A DNA stretch of 64,000 nt from NCBI GenBank assembly GCA_934045905.1, contig OW203762.1, positions 15,036,345 through 15,100,344 of the forward strand. The letters are read 5' to 3'. The number at the start of each line of letters is the position of its first letter. The stretch's first letter is position 1. Of the stretch, positions 45,339 to 57,785 are shown piece by piece. The notes beneath the pieces are model-generated. The model saw nothing but the letters and a program-made list of their open reading frames with translations. It did no database searches and had not been told where the DNA came from. The stretch comes from Leuctra nigra. Its lineage: Eukaryota > Arthropoda > Insecta > Plecoptera > Leuctridae. Position numbers and translations under genes: made by a program.

Positions 45339-46643
45339 TTACTTTAAATAGAATATGCGGGATACGCTATTTATTATCTTAGCATAATAAGGACATTGTA
45401 CATTGTAAATTGGCGATCGAAAGAATAGTATCTTATCTGACAAGTCCTGACGCGGATTGTGTTCGTAAAACATTTCCGCAGAGTTGATAAATGCCTAATT
45501 AATGACGACATAATGTAAAGTACCTCTGACGTCGCAGATTTCTGACACTCGTCACGCTGTCTGTAATGTCACAGCGAAAATAACGCCAAAGCCTTGTATT
45601 TCAGTTCATTATATGATTAATAATATATCAGAATATGTTGAGTATAAATGTCGAGTAAATGTCTTGTAGCTCGTATCATAGATCACAAATTGCTGTGAGC
45701 CATGCCGCTTGACACTCCTAGTGCGTTAACCAATTGTATTGACAGTTCTTTATAGTCGCTCTGTCCTGATAAAACTTACCCCCTATCGCGACTACCAGTC
45801 GTACACAGACTTAGGTTGCCTAAAGTAATTATATTTGTATCCAGAGGGGTAATTTGCAAGACTGGTTTTCCTCGCTGGCTTTTATCATAACATATGGAGA
45901 CGGCTGTACAATTCAACCTTACAGGTCAGTATTGACGAGTTCATAAACTCGTAGTTACCATTTTAATCAAATCATTTCACTCTAAGAATGACCAGCAGCA
46001 AATGGCGACTGTAGTAGAACTGTATTTAAGCGATCAATTTAGCACACAATTATATATCAATATAATGATCATAAAAATATATAATGTTGTTGAAAACAAT
46101 AAATGGCTTTTGTTGAATTTGATATCTGTTAATTGTATAATTGTGTGATTTTAATTAAAAAATTGAATTGTATTTTATACATAATTTATACAATTCAATA
46201 ATTCGAAGAAGAAAGTCTTGTGGCAATGTCAATTGAAAACTGCAGCTGGCATTAACAATACCATCATTGTGTATAATTGAAATTGTATAAATTACGTTAA
46301 ATACCGTGTATGCATTTAAATAAAACATCATTGAAGCATTTATTTTGTAGATTTTATTTCCCTTCTCTCACGGTACGAATAGTACGTTGAAAAGCATTAT
46401 ATTTAGTAACTACACACCTTGGTGTATTTACATTTTCCAACAAGCTCTGGATAATGCTATCTTTGGTTTTCGTAGACTTTCGGACAAGTGTCAAAATTGT
46501 CAGCTTTAATAAAAAATGTAGTGTACACAAAAACAATTTCGGTTTTCTTACATTTGATATCTCATTTAGAAATTTGAAACTATGCATAGAAATCAGTAAG
46601 TTGGAAAGACTTCTCATCGGAGTGTTCCGAGTTGACCGACAGC
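45339..46643. other. Intergenic stretch with one dispersed repeat
   Basis: It contains 45766-45912, the inverted partner of 35856-36003, and an AT-rich part near 46060-46330. No exon is recognised. The promoter of the next gene probably lies at the right end. The frame of its first exon is open back to 46590, so an upstream exon cannot be excluded. Confidence 0.45.
45766..45912 (+). repeat. ~145-bp repeat, partner of 35856-36003
   Basis: Its sequence is the inverted counterpart of the 36-kb copy, sharing ACTTACCCCCTATCGCGACT, ACCAGTCGTACACAGAC and the GCTTTTATCATAACATA block. No coding role is seen. Confidence 0.75.
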
Positions 46644-49600
46644 ATGAAACCTGAACGGGACTGTGACGTGGCATGTGTCAAGACACTGAGTTCTCCAGCT
46701 TACACTGCTCGACATGTCGACGACGTCTTCGAGGAGAGAGAAGGACTTCCAGAACAGATGCGGGCTCCAGCCTTCGCGTCCGGCAAACTCACATCTCAAT
46801 TCCTCTCGTCCAGAAACAGATGTCCTCGACTCAAACGTCATGGTGACGTTTTTCCCGGGTTGAAACTCGACCAGTCAGGTCAGTTTCTGCAGTAGGTAGC
46901 ACTTGTTTATATTAGTATATAGGTTGATATAGGTAGATACATAGAAATATATGCAATAGCAATATAAACAAACTGAGTGACCCAAAAATATAATTTCCCT
47001 ACCATATTGAATTTGTGAATAACAATCTAGGAAAAATATTTAATTTAGCTGTTTGTACATAATTTAAACACTGGACACACTGTCAACATCTGCGAGAGTT
47101 GAGGTAGAGAGAAGCTCTTTCATTGGCTGACAGCTGTCACGTGCCCGTCAAATAAGTCACTATCTCCACTCTCGCAGACGTAGACAATGTGTCCGGTTTT
47201 TTAGTTCAACTTTACGCAATATGATACGCAATATAAGATTTTAAATTGTGTTAATAATATAATAAATAACCAAAGAATTTAGTGAGCTATCAAGATGTAC
47301 TCCCCTAGAACTGAATTGCAGCATCGCAGTATTCCTCGCATTTTAATACAATCCATTGTATTGCACCAATCTGTTAGTTTCTATATTATTATCTACTTGG
47401 TAATAACTGAGTCGTCTCAACATCCTTCAAGGTGTACCAATAACCGCGGTAGACAATTCATAGTAGGTATATAGTAGTTATAAGGGATAAATAATATTGG
47501 ATCTATCGTTGAACCTTGTGGGATCCCATTAGTAACAACTGCATTTTATTGGACGTCGGTATCATCCACAATACCCACAGATTGTTTTATCCAAATGAAA
47601 TCTCTGGTCATATAAGACCGCAATTGAAGGTTTATTTTAGAAGCTATGCATGGTTATCACATTCAACTAAGGTACACTCGACAATTCATAAAACGGTATT
47701 TGAAAGAAATTGATTGTATTGAAAGATATGGATTGAAGTATATGCTTACTCGTCATCTACCTCTAGTAGATGAGCTCTGATATCATTGATAATAACAAGG
47801 ATTGATTGTCAATGAACCTGACCAGCAGCCAATCTGTTTCGTTCAAATACGTTTTAAGAATTGTCGAGTGTACAATCGATAGTAGGACAATTAGAAGTAG
47901 GAAATTTTATTCTAAGGAATATGAAGGTAAAATCTAAACTCATTTTGAAATTTTAGAGATCTATTAATAAACGAGGTACCTCTACTTAAATAATATGAAG
48001 CATGTCCATTGATTAGGACAAGAGATTCTGCTGAAGAGAAAGCAACAGTTGTCCGTGGAAGGGCAGAGTTTTCATGGAACAGCTCCGTTGGAGACGTTCA
48101 ACTCCAGACTTCCGCCGACGTCCCCCTCCACAGCGATGACATCGTGGCGTGTCATTGCCGCCCAGAAGGTCGAAGAGCGCCCTCTCGGCTTCGTCCTCAG
48201 CGTCGCACAAGCCGGAGTGCGTCATTCCGACGTCTTCGCCGAGCCAGATCGGCGTCGTCAAGTCGTCGTCAACCAGCAGTTCGACGTCGGTTTGCGTCAA
48301 GCCGGGGTCTACGGCGAACAACAAGGCGTCAACAACGCGATCAAGAGGAAAGATACGAAATATGCAAGTAACATTGATCAAAGCCGCAGGGGCCCAACGG
48401 CGAATGAGTTGCTAGAGCAGGATGAGATGCAAAGTTTGCGTCATATACCTATTCATCTGTCAGAAAAATATAAAATGTACAGCCCAGATGATAATAAATT
48501 GCAGATACCTGGAGTCTTTAGACCACTTATAGCTCAGACAAATCAGAAACAGCAACAATGGGATAAAAATGATCGTCAAGATGATAATTCGGAGCATGGG
48601 ACGAAGTTAACGAAGTGTCCAGCGAACGAGTTTTTCTTAACTGAGAACCGCGGAAGAGAAGGCGGAAAGAAAGAGACTCAATTTGACGATAAAGTTTACT
48701 ACGACTCTTCTAAGGAATGTCCAGCCACTGTCAGCAATCTCTCCTTGCAACGATCACTGAACGAGATGAAGAAGCTGAGCGAGAATTCCGCTGCCAGCTC
48801 GCGACCTGATCAGGTGCCGAGATGTCCGTCTGACTGTCTCTGCAAGAGTTGCGCTGTCAACAGGTTTCTGCCGGATTGTCAACCACTCGACCAATCATGT
48901 GCGAGTGGTAAGTCGCCCGCAAATGCGACATCCGGAGGCTGTTGCAACTGGAAAAACAAGCATGCGACGAGGAACGAGACTTTGCCGACTTCAAGCGCAG
49001 AGAATGTGCCACTAGGGGGCGTAAAAGACCAAAAAGGCGGCGACAAGCGCGATTTACAACCACCTCTAATTAGAAGTAGATCAGACGTAGATATACACAA
49101 GAAACAAGAACCTCCCTCTTTGCGTCAAACGAAAAGTAAAAAGAATGAGACAGGTCTTGAAGATAATGAAGGTACATACGTGAAGAATGAAGTGGCCGGC
49201 GACAACGATCCGTGCGATTGTCAGTTTCGACGGCACCGAATTGACACCGAGAAACTCGTAAGCATGGCCGATTATACGGAACAAGTTGCCTCCACTGAAC
49301 CGAAGGGTGGCGTTAGGTGCGATTTCACAAGAACCAGACCACAAGAAGTAGATGTAAACAAGAAACAAGATCCACGAGCCTCTTGTTTTCCTGAAATATG
49401 TGAACAGAAGGAGAAAAGTTGTCAGACGTCCTCGTCGCACAACGACAAGGCAGGTACCAACAAGAAGAATGAAATGAGCGGCGACAGTCATGCTTGCAAC
49501 TGTCCGATTAGACGACAAAGAAATGACAGCGAGAAACTCAAAAGCACTGCAGATGTCGATTTACATAAAACATCCAGAACCAGATCACAAGAAGTAGATA

Positions 49601-52600
49601 CAAATAAGAAAAAAGAGTCAACCGGTTGTTTTGGCAAAAAAAGTAATAAGAAGGAGACAAGTAAGAATTCTTTGTCGCACAAAGATGTGGAAGATGCATA
49701 CAAGAAGAAGGAAATGAACGGCGACAGCGATCGTTGCGATTGTCGGTTTCGACGACAACAAAATGACAGCGAGAAACTCATATGCACTGCAGATTATGAA
49801 CGGGTTGCCTCCACCGATAGGAAAGAAAGCGTAAAGGGCGATATACATAAACCATCTAGTACAAGATCAAAAGAAGTAGTAACAATCAAGAAAAAGGAGT
49901 CAACCGGTTGTTTTGGCAAAAAAAGTAATAAGAAGGAGACAAGTAGTGAGAAGGCTTCCTCGCACAAAGAAGTTGGAGATGCATACAAGAAGAAGGAAAT
50001 GAGCGGCGACAGCGATCGTTGCGATTGTCGGTTTCGACGACAACGAAACGACAGCGAAAAACTCATATGCACTGCAGATTATGAACGGGATGCCACCACC
50101 GAACGGAAAGAAAGCGTAAAGGGCGATTTACATAAACCATCTAGTACAAGATCCCAAGATGTAGTAACAAACAAGAAACAAGAGTCAACCGGTTGTTTTG
50201 GCAAAAAGAGTAAAAAGGAGACAAGTAGTGAGAAGGCGTCCTCGCACAAAGATGTGGGAGATGCATACAAGAAGAAGGAAATGAGCGACGACAGCGATCG
50301 TTGCGATTGTCGGTTTCGACGACAAAAAAATGACAGCGAGAAACTCATAAGCACTGCAGATTATGAACGGGTTGCCTCCACCGAACGGAAAGAAAGCGTA
50401 AAGGGCGATTTACATAAACAATCTAGTACAAGATCACAAGATGTAGTAAAAAACAAGAAAAAAGAGTCAACCGGTTGTTTTGGCAAAAAAAGTAATAAGA
50501 AGGAGACAAGTAAGAATTCTTTGTCGCACAAAGATGTGGGAGATGCATACAAGAAGAAGGAAATGAGCGGCGACAGCGATCGTTGCGATTGTCGGTTTCG
50601 TACAGGACAAATTGCCTCCCAAGAAGTCGACCCTTGCTTGTCAAGAACAAAGAAACGAAAAAGAACTGATGAAAAAGAAAACTCACAACCAGTTTCGTCT
50701 GAATATAAAGATTTACCGGCCGGTGATAGGCGTGCGATGATTAGAGTACACACACCCAGAAAACCCACTAGCACTTTGTCATCATCGTCTGAACCACGAA
50801 GCGATCAAGAAAGATGTGACGATCAGAGGAAGTGTATTTGCTCCAAGGGATTTCCGGAGTCTTCGACGTGCTCAGAAGAGTCTGAAGCGATCATACTGTA
50901 CGGTTGCGGTTGTAAGAGGCGAGGGCAGATTAGGAAGTCTCGCACCCTACGAACCAATGGCAAGCAGTCGATTGAATTCAACGAGTCGCCGGCGAACGTT
51001 GAATACTGTGATTACGCATATGGAGCAAGTGACTCATCGATTAAAACAGGCAAAATCAACGGCTGTTCAATAAGAGACGTGCCAACAGAGAAACAAATGA
51101 TCGTGAACCAAAAGGCTTCAAAGAGAATGCGACCTAAAAGTTTTAACGAGATGGAAGATGCGCCTCCAGAACGAGGAAGGCTGGTGACATGCGATGATTC
51201 ATCGGGAAAAATAATAATTACTCCAATCATAAAAACCCCTGTAAAGTCCATTCCATTATCATGTCAAGATCCATATTTAGGAGATCCAGAAACAAGAACT
51301 GTGATTAGGAAACCAGACGAGGACAAGAAGAGCTCAGACGATGAAACACAAGCACACACTGTTCCAAAAGGGTCCACCTTGCCAACCGAATCCAGAGCAC
51401 ATCATCATCATCACTCGAAGGACAAATCTAAGAAAAAAGGAAAAGGATTTGGTTGTTGCGGAAGTAAGAAAAAAACTTCTTCGCCGTATTTAAAATCTCA
51501 GAATAGTAATGCGGTTAATGAAAATACAAAGATTAAGGAGCACGGAAAGAGGTCGACAGCTAAGAATGCCGACAATGCTAAAGAATCATTAAGGGAAACC
51601 AAACCTGCTTTCAAAACGGATGCAACAGTTTGCCAAGTATATACTTTTTCACCAGTACAAGGCACAGGATTATATAAGGAAAGTTCTGTTTTGGAAACCA
51701 TGAATTTATCTAACCAACGGTCATCAGTGTTCGAAGAAAGTACAGAGTTGCAAAACGAATATGCAAATTTACAAAGGCAACGTTTAATATTGCTTAGTAG
51801 AGAATCTCGAAGGAAATGTACAGGATCACCCAGGAAAACTGAAGTAATTCCGGAATCATATAGAAGTAAGAAACCACCATCTCAACCTTTGAGTTCGAAG
51901 AAACTACTCCAGTCTAAGTTCTTGAAAAAGTTTTCCGCCCAACCCAAATCAGCTTGTGAATGCGATCAAAGAACCATGTGCCAATGCAGAGATATGACCT
52001 ATTGCTCATGCGAGGAAAAGGCTCAAGGAAGAACCAAGAGTATGGTCGTGGATGAAATCAAAGCTGCAAGAGACTCATTCCAGGAGAATTCTGATGATGG
52101 AAACGGTTTAATTGGAGTCAACTTGACTCCGGTTTACCAAGTAGCAGATCAGCTAATCTTCTGCTCTCAATGTTTGGATGGACCTGGAACATCACATGGA
52201 CAAAGTGGTCACACGAATAGAAGTCAACAACAAGCCGGGCCCTCTGAACGTCGTGATCCCTACGACCGTCGTGATACCCGTAATCACCGTGAGGCTTATG
52301 ATCAGCGTGATACGCGTGACCATCGCGATCCCCGTGAACATCATCGTGATCTCCGAGAATGTCGAGATTATCATCGCAATCATGATGCCTATGATCAGCG
52401 TGATCCCCGTGACCATCGTGATCCCCGTGACGATCATCATCCTCGTGACTACCGTGATCCCCGTGACTATCGTGATCCCCGTGAACATCGTGAACCACGT
52501 GACCATCGTGGTCAATGTGACAATCGTGATCCCCGGGACTATCGTGATCCCCGTGACCATCGTGATCCCCGTGACCATCGTGATCCCCGGGACTATCGTG

Positions 52601-53799
52601 ATCCCCGTGACCATCGGGGTCCCCGTGACCATCGTGATCCCCGGGACTTTCGTGATCCCTGGGACGATCGGGATCCCCATCACAGCGCCCGTGAAACAAA
52701 GTCAATTGGCGTGGCTACCGACGCAATACCAAAAATAGTTGCTGCCCCACGAAAGAAGAAGGAGAGGCTCGACATCAAAGCTCTAAGTAGCTTTGACAGT
52801 TTCTACCATGACTGTTTTGAGGACGTCATTGAAGCTACTAAACTCAAAAAGTGGCATGGAGTCTACGGGGAAGAACTCTACGAACCGATTGAATATATTA
52901 CTGAAACTCCGGATGATTCGACAGTTCAAGATCAGGATGAAATGAGTCAGAAAAAGAAGGAGGCATCGCATGATAAACCCAAAGACGACCCTCCACCGTC
53001 AACGTCTAGAAATCATCCACGTCAACAAAGTGAGACTCGACGAGGTCCCGATGATGGCGAAAGATCTCGACGTGACGACCCTTCACCGTCAACGTCTGGA
53101 AATCATCCACGTCATCAAAGTGCGACCCGACATGGTCCCGAAGATAAACAAAGACCTCAACGTGACGACCCTCCACCGACAACGTCTGGAAATCATCCAC
53201 GTCATCAAAGTGCGACCCGACGAGGTCCTGACGACGGCCAAAGATCTCAACGTGACGACCGGCGGGACCGGGAGGACGATGAGAGACGGGATCATCGTCA
53301 TCACAACGGCGAGACATCGCACCCGACAAGGAACCAAGACTGTAGGCCAAGACCACCCCGATGTCACGACGAAGATCGCCATCGGGAACAGACTCCGATG
53401 AATCATGATAGGGCGTACCATCAGTACCAGTTCGGTGTCGAGGACGTGTCCAAGAACAGGAGGCGATCGAAACACAAATTGTCTCGCCACGGTAAGTCAC
53501 GTTTGCCGCAGATAGTAACCTTGGTGAGGAAGAGCACCAAGCCGGAGATCGTGTATGTCAAACGACAGAGAGGCGGCGAGGACTCTGTGGAGTTCAAAGG
53601 AACGGCGAGTAATCAAAAGAGTCGCGTCAAGAGGGTTGTTTACTCGCGCAACACTCTCGCCTCCGATGGAACCTATTCCGTGAACGATCTACCAAGTGTG
53701 AGACAATGGAGGAAACTGAGGCGTTCACAGAAGATGCACAGCGTAGGACGAACTTCTCGGCTGATGGGACCGAGTTCGCGGCCAAGCCGAGAAATGTGA
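46644..53799 (+). CDS. Unrecognised 2005-aa repetitive, CxC-rich, highly charged protein (two exons)
   Basis: Exons are 46644-46878 and 48017-53799 (donor GTCAGT, phase 1), total 6018 nt. No known domain is recognised. Residues about 434-940 hold six modules of 94-95 aa, four of them close copies. Each pairs a GCFGKKS..KK segment with a (C)DRCDCRFRRQ segment. Further cysteine pairs follow (CGCKRRGQ, CECDQ..CQC..CSC, GFGCCGSKKK). About 1489-1633 is an Arg/Asp/His repeat of the type RDPRDHRDP. About 1637-1713 is a non-repetitive, perhaps conserved segment (SSFDSFYHDCFEDVIEA). About 1736-1827 has three ~30-aa Pro/Ser/Arg units, and the tail is basic. There is no signal peptide or membrane segment, so it is probably intracellular and largely disordered. 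Cys next to polybasic stretches could be lipidated or metal-bound; that is speculation. ATG 46644 is the first in frame. Poly(A) signal 53881-53886. Confidence 0.75.
47070..47196. repeat. 127-bp MITE in the intron of the 2005-aa protein gene
   Basis: The ends ACTGGACACACTGTC..CTGCGAGAG and CTCTCGCAGACG..GACAATGTGTCCGG are inverted repeats of about 30 bp with few mismatches. The core includes TGACAGCTGTCA. It is small and non-coding. Confidence 0.75.
47668..47873. repeat. Inverted repeat with ~36-bp arms in the same intron
   Basis: GTACACTCGACAATTCATAAAACGGTATTTGAA (from 47670) is mirrored, with mismatches, by TTCAAATACGTTTTAAGAATTGTCGAGTGTAC ending at about 47873. The spacer is about 130 bp. 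Probably another non-autonomous element. Confidence 0.65.
49081..50610 (+). repeat. Coding tandem repeat, 282-285-bp units (94-95 aa)
   Basis: The landmark ACCGGTTGTTTTGGC recurs at 49621, 49903, 50188 and 50470 (spacings 282, 285, 282 bp). Two older, diverged units precede it from 49081. All unit lengths are multiples of three, so the frame of the 2005-aa protein is kept. The last unit breaks off at CRFRTGQ. The open minus-strand frames across this region are a consequence of the repeat composition. Confidence 0.92.
52246..52680 (+). repeat. Coding 15-18-bp minisatellite (RDPRDH-type)
   Basis: Repeats of CGTGATCCCCGTGACCAT and variants fill about 435 bp in the frame of the 2005-aa protein, giving Arg-Asp-(Pro/His/Tyr)-rich sequence. 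Both other strands and frames stay open over the tract (about 195 codons on the minus strand), which is an artefact of composition. Confidence 0.92.
52985..53270 (+). repeat. Coding repeat of three ~90-bp units
   Basis: GACGACCCTCCACCGTCAAC followed by GGAAATCATCCACGTCA recurs three times near 52985, 53075 and 53165, in frame. Each unit encodes DDP(P/S)P(S/T)TS.NHPR(H/Q)QS. The units differ by a few substitutions. Confidence 0.85.
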
Positions 53800-53880
53800 A
53801 GCGATCACGAGGAACTTATCTGAGTGAATACCTACTTTAATGTTCACAGAACCAACTTAAACTGATTGTGTACTCAAAAT

Positions 53881-53886
53881 AATAAA
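53881..53886 (+). terminator. Poly(A) signal of the 2005-aa protein gene
   Basis: AATAAA lies 81 nt after the stop codon and is followed by a TG/T-rich stretch, as expected for 3' end formation. Confidence 0.65.
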
Positions 53887-54280
53887 TGTGTCCCATGTAA
53901 TACGCTTTTTTGTCTTCCTTCGCCTCAAAACCAAACTTAAACGGTTATACTAGCGAATGAAAGTTCTTTTCACCAAATAAGCACATCAATGCAAGACAAA
54001 ATAACATGTTAAATTATGAGATTAATCTGAAATATGCTGTGTTAATCCTCATCAATCTATTCCTATTTTGAATCAAATTATCTATTTATTTAGAATCAAA
54101 CTGGTCTTAGGTATTCATGTGAAACAGCACTTCAGTTACTAAAATTCTAAAAACAGTTTAATTGTACCAACTGAGTTTAAAAGAGCATTCAAAGCCATGA
54201 GCAACAAAACCATTGAGAATAAGATGTAAGAGAAGTCTTTAAATGATAACATGGAATCATCCAAGGAAATTATAAATTAT

Positions 54281-54430
54281 TGTGGAGTTTTTCAAGGCCC
54301 TGCACTGTAACCACTACTATTTATAATCTATATAAACAATATTTATTACAGAACTGATAGTGATAACGTAGGATACCTATGTCTTAAAATTTTTGCTGGC
54401 GCCACAATAGTGTCAAGTTCAGGAATATGC
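54281..54430 (+). pseudogene. Decayed jockey/CR1-like reverse transcriptase fragment
   Basis: The plus-strand frame reads CGVFQGPAL, stop, then PLLFIIYINNI, and 30 codons later IFAGATIV. This is the consensus [20 protein letters not shown]...FADDT with the catalytic aspartates lost. It is an old relic with no other recognisable parts. Confidence 0.75.
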
Positions 54431-55508
54431 CTACGTTACTCCAATGAGTTAAACTGTAAATTGTAAAATAGTGTGCACCTATACAAATGGTGACAGATTG
54501 GGATTAAAATTTCATGTCAATATTTCTTTGTACACATAGAAATTCGTATCTTGAATGATTAACACTGCAATTTTATTGGCTGGAAAACCAAATTTATACA
54601 TTGTCCGATGTAATACCTACAACCATTGGGATAATTTCGTTGAAAATAAGTAGTACGTCAACTACAGCAACCACACACAATACGTGGACCAATAAAACTT
54701 TATGGTATGTAATATTCGTCAACTATCAATTTAGAAGTTGGACATGGAGAAATATATTAAAATTAACTTAAATTATTGTATGAATGTGTCAATGAAAGAA
54801 AGTTATCATCCTAGATGTAAGAAGTGTCAATTGTTGATGGTCATCCAAATGGTGGATGGAAATTCTATGAATTGTGGTCTAGACCAAAATTCATAAAACT
54901 GTTGTAACATTTCATATTTTTTTTCAATAATAATTGTTAAAAAATGTAAAAAAAAGACTTAAAATAGCAAGAAAAGGACTGAATTCATAAAAAAAAAGTA
55001 GAAAAAGCATTTTCGGGCAAAATAAAACACATATTTTTGAAATCAGGAACAAATGAAATATATTTATATATCATTTTTAGACGCATCTGAACAAAAAAAC
55101 TTAAGAAGGATATGTCTTAACAACAATTATTATAACCTAAAGAGTGATTGGGTCTGCTGTACACAAGTGCCCACGTGAAGCTGCCGCTAGTGATCCGGAT
55201 GGCCGTGCACGCGTTGAGTGATGTGATGCTACACTCTGATCTGTCCACAAGGCCGCATCCATGGCGGCTTATCAGCGCCTCTAGTGACCACATCCGACAC
55301 TAAACGCTCGTCCATCATCCGCCATTAAACGACGCCGACGACGTAATATTTATACAGTGATGGATGACGTCACAGGTTTACAACTTTCATCGCCTCGCGA
55401 TTAGACAGTGTTGCGACATAGCCACTACCTGTTAGTTGCTGTTCACCGTTTATTCTTGACTATCATTATCATCATTTAGGCAGGCCATAATTCCCAATTT
55501 AGGAGTCA
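54431..55508. other. Gene-less stretch with a GC- and CpG-rich patch
   Basis: Most of this is AT-rich. From about 55150 to 55420 it is clearly richer in G, C and CpG than the surroundings and includes TATTTATA near 55347. It could be a promoter or unrecognised first exon, or a GC-rich repeat. No ORF or splice structure was identified. Confidence 0.4.
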
Positions 55509-55845
55509 ATTGTGCAAATACGAGTAGTGATAGAAACTTGAAAATTTTAGTATATACTAATTCGACCATGAGAAATCCTAAAATTTGTATGGCCCCAAGC
55601 TGAATTCCTGTAACTTTCGGAGTAGTTAATCAATAAAGTCATAATTTTAAGTAAAAATGTCAAATTATACGCTGTTTCTTGTGTTATTTGACAAGAAGAT
55701 GTTTTATTTAATTAAGTTTAATTACTCGTAGGAACTCGTATTACTTGTAGGAATTCAGCCTGGGACCATACATTTTTGGATTTCTCATGGTCGAATAGTA
55801 AGTACACAAATTATCATTTTTCTATCACTATTTGCACAATTGTTG
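55509..55845. repeat. Foldback element with ~100-bp arms
   Basis: CAATTGTGCAAATA..TGATAGAAA..TTCGACCATGAGAAATCC..GGCC(C)CAAGCTGAATTCC (55509-55615) is mirrored by GGAATTCAGCCTGGGACC..GGATTTCTCATGGTCGAA..TTTCTATCA..TATTTGCACAATTG (55750-55845). The arms are about 85% identical by eye, with a loop of about 135 bp. Confidence 0.82.
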
Positions 55846-57405
55846 AAGTTTTGGACCGCAATGCTACTATAACAAGTATTGTACACATGTTTAAGTGGTC
55901 ATTAAAGTAATGTCATTTGTAGTTGCCATGGCAATTTAGTTCTAATGTAATGTTTAAAATTTAGTAGAGTACTGAAAATCTATCACTTTTTGCCGTGGAA
56001 AAAAGTCACTCGAGCCTTTATCAACTGCTTTAATACATCACAATTTAAAAACTGTCCCTAACAAAATTCTGAAAGCATGGCTTCGATGCCCTGAATAAAA
56101 GATATTATACACTCTGCCGTATTGGCTGTCTTACTACCGACTCTGTTTCGATGTTGCAACTTTGCTTGATTGTAGTCAGCGTTTGATAGTTTGTTCACCC
56201 CTTAATAGGGCCGGAATGCGTGGAGTTTCATTTTGTCGAAATGCGCGATGTGTTGAAATCTGTGAACTCGGCGTCGGTCATCCAGACTATTAATCTTTGG
56301 GCGTCGCGGCGTCATCACGGGGTAGCGTCGCCCCCCCCCCCCCCCCCCCCCCCTGGTGACTGACGAACTGGGGCGAGCACTTTGCTGAGTTCTGCTTAAA
56401 GTTTACTTGCCCGCATGCCCTGCTGACCCAGAGTACAGAATGTTTCAAGTCATTAAACAATTCGACAAAACTCGTGTTGGAGTTATACAGAACATACAAA
56501 CATGGCCTGAGTGTTTCTCTTTTGTACTTAAATACAAGAGTCTTCAAAATTTCACAGATTATAGACAAATAATAAATCTGTGCCTCTAGTACGCGAAAAG
56601 TTTTTTTTTAGTATTTTCAGGGCAGAGGTGCCAAAAGGACCCATATTTTGCTCATATTGGCATCTCCTCAACACGAGTAAAAACATTTTTTATTATTTTT
56701 TGAAGCACTAGAGGCACAGATTTACTCTTTATCTCTGTGCTGTAAAAATTTAGAGACAATCGGTCAAGCCATGAAGAAAAAAGTAGGGACCGCCTTTTTA
56801 TGTTTTTTTATGGTTTTCAATATGTGAATGAATATAACTTACTTCACAGCCGTATATGCAACATGCAACACACGATTAAATGTCACGAATGTCACGTACA
56901 ACCCAGAGCTAATGCATTTTTATGCATTTCTAGGATTTTTTTACATCGGAATCGAAATTTTCTGGGAGTACTGTCGACTCTTAACATTATTTCAATTTTG
57001 AACTTAAATAATGATTTTTTCTGAAATAAACTCCGTGGTGGCATTCTTAATTTGAATGAAATAATAACTAGGAAAACGCTCAGTGTAACGCGTTGATGAG
57101 CGAGCACGGGTACGTGCAAATTCTCGAACCGGAAATGCGTACACAACGCACAGAAAACATATACATCCATATTGAATTGAATATGATATCAACTTAAAAG
57201 TGTATGCTTTTCATCAAAACTTTAAAATATCATCTAAGCACCTGGTTCATAAAGCAAATCAGAATCGATTTTCAATTGGCACTGGAAAACCTTCATTTCG
57301 ATACTTCATTACTGACAGATATTAAAAATGTAAATAACTTCATACGTTCTTAACTGATTGCGATGAGATTTTGTAAAATAAGAGACAATATTGGTCTTAA
57401 TGATC
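55846..57405. other. Gene-less stretch with a short inverted repeat
   Basis: A C homopolymer lies at about 56331-56353. AAATCTGTGCCTCTAGT (56574-56590) is mirrored by ACTAGAGGCACAGATTT (56707-56723), forming a 150-bp inverted-repeat element. No gene is recognised. Confidence 0.55.
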
Positions 57406-57409
57406 ATGC

Positions 57410-57785
57410 AAAATATGAGTTTGATCAGAATTATCGAAGACCGTTTTCATTTTTCAGCCTATCAGGAGATATTTATTTAAATTTTAACCAATGAATGGAT
57501 TTCAAAAAAAAATATGGTATGCAAACAGAGAAGGTTGGTTTTACATGTGTACAAAATTTCAGCTCGATCAAAGAAAAACTCTGACCTGTATAGCCAAAAT
57601 ATGAGTTTGATCAGATTTATCGAAGACCAGTTTCATTTTTCAACCTACCATCAGGAGATGTTTATTTAAATTTCAACCAATCAATTTTTTTCAAAAAAAT
57701 TAGGGGTCAGCAAACAGAAAAGGTTGTCTCCACATGTGTGCAAAATTTCAGCTCGATCGAAGAAAAACTCTGACCTGTATCGCGT
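57410..57785 (+). repeat. Imperfect ~190-bp tandem duplication
   Basis: ATATGAGTTTGATCAG..TTATCGAAGACC..TTTCATTTTTCA..ATTTCAGCTCGATC..GAAAAACTCTGACCTGTAT occurs at about 57413-57592 and again at about 57600-57781, with about 85-90% identity. It is non-coding. Confidence 0.8.

Noticed and set aside
52118..52738. Overlapping open frames on both strands across the RDP minisatellite
   Set aside because: Simple repeats of period 15-18 bp stay open in several frames. Only the frame continuous with the 2005-aa protein is kept.
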